A stretch of 64,000 nt of DNA. Origin: Gymnopus androsaceus JB14. Its lineage: Eukaryota > Basidiomycota > Agaricomycetes > Agaricales > Omphalotaceae. Below, piece after piece: positions 44,410-59,900 of the stretch. A model generated the notes under the pieces. That model was not told the origin of the DNA and searched no databases. It saw only the letters and a program-made list of their open reading frames with translations. The stretch's first letter is position 1. Every line of letters begins with the position of its first letter. Location: contig ML769395.1 in NCBI GenBank assembly GCA_009733575.1, positions 109,123 to 173,122 of the forward strand, written 5' to 3'. Position numbers and translations under genes: made by a program.

Positions 44410-46412
44410 ATGAAGATGTTGGCTCTCGTGTCATTGCTGGCCTACATTACCTTTACATCTGCGCAATCGTCAGAATGGGGACAGTGTGAGTTTATGGTTG
44501 TTTACCATGGTAGTATCCTAACTAATCTTGCCAAATTTAGGTGGGGGAGTTGGATGGACGGGTCCTAAAGTAAGAATCTTTTCTGCATATTTGAAGCACA
44601 AAACTAATAAACGATTCATAGACCTGTGTAGCTGGAACTTCATGCGTGGAGATGAACGCGTACTACTCCCAATGTCTTCCCGTAAGTGCTCCAAGTACCT
44701 CAGCATTGTTCAAGCTCAAGGGATCGTGTATGCTATAGGGCTCCTCTTCAGTCTCTTCAGTTTCCAGCACCTCCGCGACCTCTACCGCCAGCGGTGGATT
44801 ACCCACCGGCACATCTACGGCATTCACCAACACCGTAGCCAAAGCAGCGGGAAAGTTGTATTTTGGTAGCGCTACGGATAACCCCGAGCTCACCAACGCC
44901 GGGTATGTAGCGATGCTGGACCAAAATGCATATTTTGGACAGATTACGCCAGGAAATAGTATGAAATGGGTCAGTTTTTTTTGCCTGTTTATGGGATGAG
45001 TGACGCTTACTAACTATTGTGCTTCATAGGATGCGACGGAGCCAGAACAGGGTGTCTTCACGTTCTCTGGGGGCCAGCAAATTGTCTCATTGGCCCAGGC
45101 CAATAAACAGCTTATCCGAGGTGACACCTTGCACTCTAAACTTTCTGTATCCCCAAGTTAAGCCGTTTTCGATTTCACAGGACACAACTGCGTCTGGTAC
45201 AACCAGCTACCCTCCTGGGTATCATCTGGCTTCTTTCACTGCGGCACAGCTCACTAGTATAATTCAAAAGCACTGCGGGACGCTGGTAGGAAATTGGAAG
45301 GGACAAATGTAAGTACCATTTCTTAGAATCCTTAATCAGCTGGGGGTTAATGTTGGTTTGCAGTTGTACGCCTTTCATCTCGATAAGGCCACTACTTTTT
45401 AGATATTTCTAATTTCTCGAACACAGACGCTTGGGATATCATCAACGAGCCTTTCAATGATGACGGAACATGGCGTTCGGACCTCTTTTTCAATACTCTT
45501 GGTGAATCGTTTATATCCATTGCGCTTGAAGCTGCTGCTGCAGCTGATCCCAACGCCAAACTCTATGTGAGTCCGATTGAATTTTCCTTCCGAGTCTCCC
45601 ATTCTTCTCGTGATTATCCTTCTTGGTCTTCTTCTCGTCCTTTAGATTTGCACTGCTCATTGTACTATCTCTGCAGATAAACGACTACAACATTGAATCT
45701 ACCGGTGCCAAATCCACCGCCATGATGAACCTCGTCAAAACCCTCAAAGCCAATGGTACACCGATTCATGGAGTAAGCCTTCATTCTGAGGTCGACAATC
45801 TAATTCCTAACTTGCGTGGGAAAAAAAAACAGATCGGCTTCGAATCCCATTTCATCGTTGGAGAAGTTCCGACAACCATTCAAGCCACAATGGAAGCATT
45901 CGTCGCCCTCGGTGTCGAAGTTGCCGTGACGGAGCTCGATATTAGGATGACGCTTCCTGAGACGGCGGCATTGCTCGCACAACAGAAGAAGGATTATCAG
46001 ACTGTTGTTTCTGCTTGTAATGCTGTGCCAGGTTGTGTTGGGGTGAGTACTATACTAGCTTGTTCTCAATTTCCAGGAACGTGTGACTGAACATGCCTCC
46101 TTATAGGTTACGATATGGGACTAGTTAGTCGATTCGGTTTTGCTTGTAGATGTCGAGCTAATTTCCTCTTCCACCCCGCCCAGCACTGACATGGTATGAC
46201 GACCACTCTTCCATGAGGTGGCAATACTAACTTTTATACCTCTCAGTATTCATGGATCCTAGTACCTTCCCTGGTCAAGGAGCTGCCTGTCCTTGGGACG
46301 CTGTAAGCTTCTTTTTTGATTGCTCGTTAGTCGTCCACTGACCTGATTTGAATTCGCACAGAACTTTGTCAAGAAGCCAGCATACGATGGTATTATTGCT
46401 GGCTTCGCGTAG
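44410..46412 (+). pseudogene. GH10 endo-beta-1,4-xylanase with CBM1, unit 1, frameshifted
   Basis: The structure is that of the intact copy at 47521: signal peptide, CBM1 (CGGVGWTGPK, then TCVAGTSCVE and YYSQCLP), Ser/Thr linker and GH10 catalytic domain (NSMKW, acid/base INEPFNDDG, nucleophile region VAVTELD). One extra base near 45231-45236 shifts the frame after LPSWVSSG and produces a TAG at 45255-45257. A one-base deletion near 46257 shifts it again in the last conserved block (YSWI...PGQGAACPW). Without both lesions the gene would be full length. The 2-nt micro-exon TT lies at 45364-45365. Confidence 0.85.
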
Positions 46413-47463
46413 TAGTGCTTTCTTTGTGGTAAGCGAGAGAAATGGAGAAATGTAAAACAAGTTACAATGTATCTTTGAGTGTATTTGTGGGACGCCATCT
46501 TCAAGAGCCTCAAGAGCTCGAATTCACTGCAGTTTTTTTGAATATAGAAATCGTCCGCTACTTACCATTGACAGCTATCACTGGCTACCGTTTACTGTGA
46601 GACTTGAAACCTCGACGTAAAAGCGCTTATTTTTTGTAAGTTCTCTCCTTTCGTTTACGGTCTATGTACCTGCTGTATTTCAAGATGTCTTATCGCTCGA
46701 TATCTATCCCTTACTCTTCTTTTCAAGGCCCACTCTTTTCAATGACCACAGTAACATTTAGATCATAGATACTACTCAGCCTCAGAATAGAGCCGTCGTG
46801 ACTCGTTCGAAGTACAGTTCCTCTTGATTCAGCAAAGGTGTCATTATATCTGACTTAGATTTGACAGCCTCGAGGAGGGGAATGCGAAAGAGAGCAGTTG
46901 CTGGGATCTCTTTCGTTTGTCAGAAGATGATACCTGTGAGCTTACTCTATAAACCGAACATCCACTAACAAGACCGATGGCTCTCTCTTTCGCATTTATT
47001 AGATTTACTCCGGTACATTCTGGTGACACTGGCTCCTGCAATACAAACGACTATTGCCTGTAGTACACTGTCACCATTCGCCGCGGCTTCTGTGCCTATC
47101 CAAAGACGAGAAAATGCGATATTGTTCCGCGTCTTTTTGAGTCTTTCGGCGCTGTTGTCACTGTGCACTATTCTTTCATCGTCTGACATCGGGTGACCAA
47201 TGTATCCTGCTTAAATGGATATACTAACTTGCATAGCTACCCGACGATATTCCGATGTCGAACGCATTCCCTAAAGGCTTGGCCATAAGCTTGGCAATGA
47301 TTTAACAAGTACATAGCTCGCAGAAGTCTAAAAATATCTTTCCTTTCACTAACGGAGGGGTATTTTGAGCCTTTGTAGGAAGTACTATCGGTTTTCGATG
47401 GGGGGTTGATCTTCGAGTTGCGTCTGTTTTTCAACGAGAATCATCCGCACTAGTATTGCGTAC

Positions 47464-47469
47464 TATAAA
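47464..47469 (+). promoter_or_regulatory. TATA box of GH10 unit 2
   Basis: TATAAA 57 bp before the ATG at 47521, within TACTATAAAGCTACC, conserved in unit 3. Confidence 0.55.
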
Positions 47470-47520
47470 GCTACCCTGCTGCATGCATTTGCACAACCCC
47501 TCACGGAAGACTAGGACATT

Positions 47521-49489
<1,969 letters not shown>

Positions 49490-50602
49490 TAGTGTATTCT
49501 CAGCATGTGACGCCTGTGTTCCTGCTGTTGGTTTACCGTTTGCAGCGAGAGAAATAGAAAAAATGTATAACAAGCTACGGTGTATCTTTCAATTTATCTG
49601 GACGCCATCTTCGAGAGTCTCAAGAGCTCATCTCCCATTTACTGCAGTTTCTTTGAATATAGAAATCGCTCGCTACTTGTAAGTTGTTACTGTGACTCAG
49701 TCACGGTAACAAGTGACTCTGAGGCGCCCTTTTGTGTGAGCGCTTGTCAAGCTCTCCTCTTCGTTCTCAAAATTTTTCTACCTGCTTTCATTCAACCTGG
49801 AATTCAAGATATGTCGAGTCTTATCGCTCGATATCTCTTCCTTACGCTTCTTTCCAATGATCATACCAACATTTAGATCATGGATAGCGTCCTCCACTTG
49901 AAGTACAGGCCTTCCTGCCAATGCAGCCAAGACGTCGTTATACTGTATCTCAATGTGAATGTATTTTATGGAAACGGCCCGGCTCCAGTGTCTTCCTATG
50001 GATTATTGGCATCGGGGTTTTTCTACTTTTCAAATAAGGAGTGGTATTCTGAGGGTCACAGTACGCTTTGATCCTGCAGGTACTTGACTTTCAGATTTGA
50101 CAACCTCGAGGTACTAACAAGAACCAATGGCTCTCTCTTTCGCATTTATCAGATTTCTCCGGTACATTCTGGTGACATTGGCTCCTGCGAAATAAACGAC
50201 TATTACCTGTAACATACTGTCTCCATTCACGTGAACTTCTGTGCCTATCCAGAGATGAGAAAAAGCGATGTTATTCCGCGTCTTTTTCAGTCTTTCGGCG
50301 CTGTTCAGTATCTCTACACTAGTCCTTCATCGTCTGACGTCGGGTGACCGAGGTATCCTGTTTAAATGGATATACCAACTTGCATAGCTGACCGACGATA
50401 TTCCGACGTCGAAGGCATTCCCTGATGCTTGGTCATAACCTTGGCAATGATTGTACAGGGCTCAAGTCTAAAAATAGCTTTTCTTTCACTAATGGAGGGG
50501 AATTTTGAGCCTTTGTAGGAAGTACTATCAGTTTTCGATAGGGGTTAATCTTCGAGATGTGTCTGTTTAACGAGAATCATCCGCTCTATTGGGTACGAGG
50601 AC

Positions 50603-50608
50603 TATAAA
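50603..50608 (+). promoter_or_regulatory. TATA box of GH10 unit 3
   Basis: TATAAA 56 bp before the ATG at 50659, in the same context as unit 2. Confidence 0.55.
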
Positions 50609-50658
50609 GCTACCTTTCTGCTTGCATTTACACAACACTCACGGAAGACTAGGGCATT

Positions 50659-52532
<1,874 letters not shown>

Positions 52533-53565
52533 GTGTATTTCTTCTACGTTTTGTCACAACAAATATCGTTTCCTGAATGGGCATTGGGTTATTTGTAAAA
52601 AAGCGATCAAAAGCGAATATGCGCATTTGACCGTTGCAGTCGAATGTTCAACCTGTCCCGCCGTGGTCATGAAAACGAAAATCTGCTGGGTATAGACATT
52701 CCCAAAGAAAGTGAACACCGAGCGGTCACAGGGCTGACTGCAGGGCCTTGCAGTAAGTTCTGAATCAGTGTGGAACAGAGCCATGTCATAAACAATGGAG
52801 TAGAAAGGTCTCGATGCCGTTTACTGTTTAGAATTATGACGGACTAAGAGGTAAATCCATACGCTCTACAAGCCCATGCGCGAAACGTGCTGTATACGGA
52901 GTAATATAAAAGCTAATGATTGTCCTATAAACAGTGTCCAGCATCAGCAAGGCTATTAAGAGACCGTGTACCAAAGCGCTCCTTGAAACAGTGGGCTTAA
53001 AATCTGGTCAAATCAGGGACAACCTGTGTCAGTGGAAGCCCGTGGCTAGGATCGATGAGGGCGGTGTTGGTTCTGATTGAGAATTTGAGACGAGCAGCGT
53101 TGGCGGTGTTGCTCTTAATCGTGAAAGACGATGGTTGGATTCGAGTCATGACGGTGAGACGAGGAGCAATTACATCAATGATGATCATCGGATGAGACAC
53201 CCCGAAATGGTCACCAACTTAGGTCCGAAAACACGAAGCCAAAACCATTCTCTTTCTTTCTGCCCACCACGACCGAAGTACAATCCCATATTAGCTGCAC
53301 TAAGCGAGTCGAATCTTCAATGCTACTATGTATTACCATGATCTGCGAAATCTTTCCTTCAATCTTATTCTGCCAGGGGCGTCTCACTATCCTCGACTTG
53401 AAGCAGCGCCTTTTGGTCTTAAAAGTTAAACTGTCTCTGTTTCTGCTCAGTCTCTGATTCTCCGAGTCCGTATGCGATGCTACAAGTCTCAATCCAAAAT
53501 CCTTATAAAATGCGCTCTCTCAAGTTCTCCAAATCTCCAAGTCGTAACAAATCAATCGCATCACA
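52533..53565. other. Region downstream of the xylanase array; no confident gene
   Basis: A minus-strand frame (53200-52997, preceded by an acceptor-like TAAG) translates to a protein-like sequence (MTRIQPSSFTIKSNTANAA...) but has no recognised family and no clear start. It may be the last exon of a decayed gene. Nothing else is supported. Confidence 0.3.
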
Positions 53566-54402
53566 ATGTCTACAATCACCGAAACCTCTACTATCCCATT
53601 CCCTCTTATGATGATGCAATCATCTCTCGAATTTGACTCTACCTCTACCCTCAAGCATTCTCTCCCCGTCGAAATCACCCAACTAATCATCCATCACACC
53701 TGGGCTCTCCCATTATCCACCTTCGAACGCGCCCATCTGATGAAATCATCCCTCCTAGTCAGCTTATGCTGGATGACCCTATTCGTCCGTGAAACTCTTA
53801 CGGACGTCCACCTAATTAGCGGCGACTATGCGCTCAAATACGACGGTTTCATTCATGGAAGGAGAAGATCCGATTCAGAAGAGTCGGTTTATACGACTAT
53901 CGCTAGGGTAGACAGCGACGCTGCTAGATGGTTATGTCGCTCCATCACCGTGCACTGTATAGACCTCCAGTCGGTTCCGCAACCGCCAGAGGCCAAGTAC
54001 TTGGGTCCGATGCATCCTATGGGTGGATCTGCGCACGTCGTAGCGAATCTGTTGCAATTTCAACAAAGTGCCTATAGTTGCAATTGCAATGCAACGGGCA
54101 AGGCTCTACCGAACTTTACCGGCCGAGTCTCAGTCCAGTTCGACTGTAAAGTCCCCATTGACATATTGGATGTGTTGAATATGCATCTTCCAGAGGGGTT
54201 GGAGGGTGTTAGGAGGAGGGCTTTGGCGTTTCGCGACAAGGGCTTTTGGACTATCGAGTTGATCGGGGTAGGGGTAAAGGCGATCCAAACGAGGAAGGGG
54301 ACCCCGTCGCTTTACGGGGTGAGGAGGATAGAACCTTCAGCAGCGATGGCACTTTATAGTTTGCTTATTATTTTGTGGAGATGGCTGTGGTCAAGTCATT
54401 GA
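53566..54402 (+). CDS. Hypothetical 278-aa protein, possibly F-box-like
   Basis: An uninterrupted ORF from ATG 53566. The segment LKHSLPVEITQLIIHHTW near residue 30 resembles the F-box-like start (LPxEIxxxIixxxW) common in Agaricomycete proteins. The middle has a Cys pair (CNCNATG) and the end is hydrophobic (LYSLLIILWRWLW). No other domain is recognised. If the F-box reading is right it would be a substrate adaptor of an SCF ligase, but the call is weak. Codon use looks like the neighbouring genes. Confidence 0.55.
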   Translation: MSTITETSTIPFPLMMMQSSLEFDSTSTLKHSLPVEITQLIIHHTWALPLSTFERAHLMKSSLLVSLCWMTLFVRETLTDVHLISGDYALKYDGFIHGRRRSDSEESVYTTIARVDSDAARWLCRSITVHCIDLQSVPQPPEAKYLGPMHPMGGSAHVVANLLQFQQSAYSCNCNATGKALPNFTGRVSVQFDCKVPIDILDVLNMHLPEGLEGVRRRALAFRDKGFWTIELIGVGVKAIQTRKGTPSLYGVRRIEPSAAMALYSLLIILWRWLWSSH

Positions 54403-54571
54403 AAGTGCGACGATGATTGCCAATGCCTTAGTCAAGTACATGTTATAGCTTACAGTATCGTGTTGCGTTATTCTGAGTTGTTTATTTTTTATCCTTCTTA
54501 TTTGGAACTGTACTTGAAACTTCCTCGCGAACGAAAAAAGAAAATCATCACTTTTTAATCATGACACCAAA

Positions 54572-54671
54572 GGGCCTGACCGGGAATTGAACCCGGGACC
54601 TCTCCCAAATGCACCTCATATGAGGCGGACAGACGCCCGAAGGGAAAATCATACTACTAGACCATCAGGCC
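54572..54671 (-). tRNA. tRNA-Pro (anticodon CGG) with a 28-nt intron
   Basis: The minus strand folds as a tRNA. The acceptor GGCCTGA pairs with TCAGGCC, with a D-arm GGTCTAGTAGTATGAT and a T-arm GTCCCGGGTTCAATTCCCGG. The anticodon stem TTCCC/GGGAG encloses the loop TTCGGG-T, anticodon CGG. A 28-nt intron containing the palindrome CCTCATATGAGG sits after position 37, the canonical place. The mature length is 72 nt. Confidence 0.92.
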
Positions 54672-54803
54672 GATGAAGCATCATACTGCTATCAGGGTGA
54701 TGAGGAATCGTACTGCTAGATCATGAAGAATCATACTGCTAGACCATCAGGCCGATGAAGAATCATACTGCTATCAGGGTGATAGACCATCAGGCCGATG
54801 AAG
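54672..54803 (-). repeat. Array of tRNA-Pro 5'-end fragments
   Basis: Directly upstream of the tRNA, pieces of its 5' half recur. A copy at 54730-54753 matches the first 24 nt with one change, a shorter one lies at 54783-54796, and ATCATACTGCTATCAGGGTG units occur at 54680 and 54762. The copies are separated by GATGAAG. They cannot fold as tRNAs. Confidence 0.75.
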
Positions 54804-55356
54804 AGGTGTACATATATTATTAAACGGTGTATGGAAGTACAAGTGTATGTAAACCGACCCTGCGATCGAGTAAGTAGAAGGCAGAAATTTCCAAATACGC
54901 AAGACTCTCCATTCGAGGATAAGGATTTAAGGAATTCATTATGGGCACGCATGGAGAGCGCCAGAGACTCAGAACTCCGTTCAGGATTTGTCGCAAACAG
55001 ATTTTCAGTTTTTGTATTCGTGACCGTAATCAATGAAAACGGATGGATCAAGTGGGAGCTAAGCCAGATAGACCCACAGTGTTCATGTAAATGGGAGAAT
55101 AGAAAATGCCGAAACTCCAAAGTCGGCCGTAAAGGACTACGGACGGTCTGTGTTCGCGATTACTTAGCGCTTAGCAGCGCGAACAAAGGTATCGATTCGT
55201 CGCACAATACCACATAGATCCGTGTGCACGCTCTAGATCGTCAAAAGAGAACGCGTATTAGAGCAAGTGGGTGTTTGAAACAGAAAACGCGCGTCCGCTG
55301 CACAAGGCTGAAATTGGCATCAGAGCGCCACGACTTCGAGGCGCCATTCGTTGCCA
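54804..55356. other. Intergenic
   Basis: A plus-strand ORF at 54798-55217 (139 codons) has no motif and is probably chance. Confidence 0.35.
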
Positions 55357-55364
55357 TGACGTCA
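55357..55364. promoter_or_regulatory. CRE/ATF-type palindrome TGACGTCA upstream of MARVEL copy 2
   Basis: A perfect 8-bp bZIP consensus 173 bp before the ATG at 55537 and 17 bp before a TATA box. CREB/ATF-type bZIP factors bind this site in fungi; use here is inference. Confidence 0.5.
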
Positions 55365-55380
55365 TCATCCTCAAGCCGCA

Positions 55381-55386
55381 TATAAA
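55381..55386 (+). promoter_or_regulatory. TATA box of MARVEL copy 2
   Basis: CATATAAACTG, 150 bp before the start codon. Confidence 0.45.
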
Positions 55387-55536
55387 CTGCGCGTTTTTGT
55401 GCGCTCATCGTTCTTTCATCATCTTCGTGCCTGGGAGTCCAACTGTAGCTTCTGCGAGCCGCGACACTATTATTCGCGTATTCGCATCCTCCAAGTTTTA
55501 CCAAGCTCCGACTCAACTCGTCCTCTACGATTAAAC

Positions 55537-56388
55537 ATGGCACACTTTGGATTAATTCGCGCTGGATTATACTTGGCTTTGGCGCGTATATTCCTTCATT
55601 TTAGAACGACGCGAAAATAATAGACTATGATACAGCTTGTGTTTACCTTTATTCTCTTTGTACTTTGCTGCGTCAGGATAAACTATACCCTTCATCTTGC
55701 TCCTGAATTTTACGGTAATACCCAATAACTACGCATCTGAGACGCAACACTAATTCATTCAAACCTATCCCACTCGGAAATTTCCGCGTCGTATCTACTC
55801 CAGACCCAGTCGTCGCGGAGCTGCTTTTCACAACAATTGTGACTCTGCTTTGGTGTTGTCTAATGTACGTCCTTCCAGAATCCACATCGAGAAATGGAAT
55901 TTCCTACATCTCTCTGGGTATCCTTTGTATAGGCTTTGCATATTCTTCATCGAAACGCTCAAGCTAGAGTTCCTACGATTATACTGGCATGAACTCATCG
56001 GTTTGATAATCCTTTGGTTCTTATGGCTCGGAGGAGCTGCTGCTGCCTCGGTGAGTACCTTGGTCGCTTCCTCTCCGTTTCTCTCTGTATTTACATGAAC
56101 ACTGATAATCAACCTTCCTTCCTTTCCTCGTTCCAATGTCCTACCTATACCCATACATAGAGCATCTTCGGCGACATCTCAACCTGTCAACAATTCCAAG
56201 CATGTCAGATTCTTTCTGCGTTACTGGCATTCGCGTGGCTGGGATGGATAATGCTCACATTTTTGCTGATTATCTCGATTATTGTGATGATTCAATCATC
56301 GCAGGCTGGGAGGAAGGTGCTCGATGAACCCTTACCGGATCGGAATGAGGGGAGAGGAGTTATGGGAACTGGGATGGGAGCGACTTGA
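55537..56388 (+). CDS. MARVEL-like four-helix membrane protein, copy 2
   Basis: Exons 55537-55581, 55636-55714, 55804-55864, 55933-56050 and 56161-56388 join to 176 aa (MAHFGLIRAGLYLAL...). The same four hydrophobic helices as in the copy at 16978-17741 are seen, including DPVVAELLFTTIVTLLWCC, HELIGLIILWFLWLGGAAAA and SALLAFAWLGWIMLTFL, with identical intron positions. The first intron must start at GCGCGT to keep the frame, a non-canonical GC donor; copy 1 has GTATGT at this site. If that site is not used, the gene is broken after 15 codons. Function unknown. Confidence 0.75.
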
Positions 56389-56944
56389 GCAGAGGGTATT
56401 TGTATGGATGTGGGTACAGAGGAAGTTGAGCCCATGCTGGGTTATTGTTCCCGGTTATCATCTTCTCTCGTCAGTTTAATTTGTATGCTAACTTAACGTT
56501 AAGGGCATTGTAACTATGTATTAATGATTTCTACTGCTATTATACCCTTTCTCCCAAGAAGTACTTAACAGTTAACCTCCCGAGTTCGTTATACTTAACA
56601 CAGTACTAAGCCTAACACAGTAAGTGCAAAACTTAAAAACCGATTATACCTACAGCAGTGTTCAACAAAGCCTACATTTTGTTTCAAGAATATACAAACA
56701 TATACACACACATACCCATAACAATAAAGATAAAGTGGTTGAGATTTGCAATGATTATCACCCTTCATCAGATATCCTCCAGCCTACTCCATTCAGTCTC
56801 CATCTCCAAGTGCCAACCTCCCTTTCAAATTCTCCTATTTTATCAACGGACCCCGATTCCCATGATTTATCCCTAGGTCTTTGCCTTGACCTTACAATTA
56901 TATATAATGACATATATCTATAGCAAGTGCTAAGAGCAAAGCCT
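56389..56944. other. AT-rich intergenic region
   Basis: 3' flanks of two convergent genes. The sequence turns visibly AT-rich from about 56.5 kb. Nothing coding is recognised. Confidence 0.4.
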
Positions 56945-59900
56945 TCATGATATATTATGTGTTAACAAAAAGGCATCTGCTTCCAAAAGTACTGCATTGG
57001 CCCATGTTTCAATATGTGCAGGAATTATCACTGGTTGGAGTGTGCCCGCTGGCATCTGGTCCATCCAATCATACTCAAACAGCACTGAACTAGTTCCTGA
57101 TTGATTCTCAAGCTGAATTTGATGACCATGAGATATATCATGTATTCTGGGTATTACAGTTTGAGTTGAATCACCAACATCGTTACTATAATCATGCAAG
57201 CCCATATCTATGATTACTATATCCCCATTATTGTACCCAAAGCAGACCAAGGATCCATAATATGCTGAAGACATAATGTCCCTTCTGTGTGGTGGAAGCC
57301 AAAATGCATGCTTGACTTCATAAGCAGAATCAGTTTGATATATCCTTAAAATTTCATTCTTTTGGATGCCCAGTGTATAAAAGACAGGTAAGTTTTCTAA
57401 AAATATCTCCAAAGGCAAAAAACTTGAAGACAGCTGGTGGTCATTGATGATGTAGTTTGTCTGTCCAGTAGCAATATTCCACATTGGGACTATTTCCGAC
57501 ACAGAATGTGGCCTGGACTGGAGATTATTCACCTGGCTACTATAACCTTTAAGGACACATTGTGTTTCACCAGTAGCAAAGTTCCAAATCCTGACTGTTC
57601 CATCTTCTGATCCTAAAGATATATTTGATCCATCTTGAGAGACTGCAATGCCAGTCAATAGGTGGCTATGATGATCTTCAAACTTATACTCAGCCTGGCC
57701 AGTAAACAAATTCCAGATGACAACTCCATGTGACATCCCACAAACAACTTTGTTCCCAGCTGGGACAAATTTTACTGAGATCACCCGGGATTCATGGTCT
57801 GGAAATATGTGTTCCATCTCTCCATTGATGATATTCCAAATCCTAACTGTCATATCCTCTAATGCTGCAACAACTCTATCTCCATCTGGAGAAAATGCAA
57901 CATCCCATACATAAGTAATTGTATAATCAAGCATGCTGATTGTACTATCAGTGCCAGCATGAATGTCCCAAATTTTAACTTTTGAACCAAACACCACTTT
58001 GTTTGAATTGGGGGAAAAGGCAATAGCGGTAATAGAGTCTTCTGGACCAATTTCACCTTCAAGGATATAATCAGTGTGCCCTGTAAAAATATCCCAAATC
58101 CGAATTGTTTTATCAAAGGAAGCTGATGCAAGTTTTTTACCATCTGGGGAAATTGCAAGGGCTCTCACACAGTCACTATGACATTCAGAAATACTATTGG
58201 TGGATTGAGCTGTAGAAATGTTCCAAATTCTAATTGTCCCATCATATGATCCAGAGGCCATCTGGAGTTGATTTGATGAAAATGCAAAATCATAGACCAA
58301 CTGAGTATGACCCTCGAGTATATGTTCAGTCCGCCCAGTGGAAAAGTCCAAATTTTAATTGAACCATCATCTGAGCTAGTAAGAATAAAAGTGCCATAGA
58401 CTCTAATAGATCCCACTGGCTTGGAATAAGCTTTGTATAAATACTCAATCTGCTTCATTTGAATGTTAAATATTCCTACAGTTCCACTGGCCAAGCCAAA
58501 GGCCACTCTGAAACCATCTGGTATGAAAACCACTGAAAATACACACTCTGCATTATGGAGTATGTGCTCAATTTTGCCAGTAATAATGCTCCAAATTCGT
58601 ACAGTATTGTCCTTTGAGCCAGAGACAACCAATGATCCATCAGGGGAGAATGCAACAGCCTTGACATCACCAAAATGGCCCTCAAGGGTATGTTCAATCT
58701 GACCAGAAATAATATTCCAAATTTTCACTGTTGTATCAGCTGACCCGGAGGCTACCCGAGACCCATCAAAAGAAACTGCTACTGTCCATACTGTATCACT
58801 ATGTTCCAGAACATGTTCAGCCTGACCATTTGAAATATTCCAAATTCTAACTGTAGAATCCTTAGACCCCGAGATGATTTTGGACCCATCTGGGACAACT
58901 GATATAGCAAATACATAGTTAGTATGACCTTTGAACAGTTGTTCTGGCTGTGCAGTAGATGTATCCCAGATCAAGATGCCATTTACTACATCCCTGGAGC
59001 AACACACCACCTTCAAACTATCCCAGTAGAGTGCCATTGAGAGGACTTGACCTCCTGCATAAGCTATTCGCTCACATTGACTCCAACTTTTCAACCCTTT
59101 CAATATCTTTGAGCTGGTAGTTTGTTGAAAACATTTTATTTTCATCAGAGAAGAATAGCTAGGTGTCCACAGGAGGACCGAGTGGTATATCTCTAGAGGC
59201 CATATGTCCATGGCTTCATCATTCTGTGACAAAAAGGACAAAAACTCTGAGCAGTAATCCTTCCAAGGCTCCTATTTTATTGCATCCTTCAATCTACAAT
59301 AACATGGTATGGAAACGGAAGACCCACCTGTAAATATGGCATAACAGTTTTGAAGCATGCCGGTGCCCATTTCTGTGCTCCAAATAGAATCAAATGCTCC
59401 AACCACTGCAATATGTGGTTATCTATAAATTCTGCCAATAAGACTGCATGTTTATTCTGAATTTTAAATGCTCCAAATGCCCAATGGTCTGCCCAGAATT
59501 TACATGCATATAATAGTGCTGGCTTCTGGAGCATGTAGAGCTTCAAAAGTCTCTTATCTAGTCCAGATACTTCTGAATGAATTGAGAGATTCAAAGGATT
59601 CTTTTCAAGGTGGTCATTCAAATATTGAAGGCACAATAAGGCAAGAAAGGCATGACACTCCTGCTTACACTCAAGTTGCAATTGATATTTTTCTGGACAG
59701 AGCACAGAGTACTCTAGGAATTCAACAAATGATGCATGAAACACTTGTATGGGAGCTGTTGAGTAGTTGATTTCAAAATCAATATCATTGCTTGCTTTTT
59801 TGTTTGGCATTTGAATTACAGAGTGAAATGCAGACAAAGCATTGAAAAAACTCAGCTTCTCTTTGCACATAAGATGGTCCATTTCCATTAAAGTTAGTGG

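Noticed and set aside
52997..53200. Minus-strand frame with protein-like composition as a real gene.
   Set aside because: No start codon context, no upstream exon that joins cleanly and no recognised family; kept only as a remark on the region.
58340..58360. Programmed frameshifting in the NACHT-WD40 gene.
   Set aside because: There is no slippery heptamer or downstream structure that I can recognise; a simple one-base deletion explains it.
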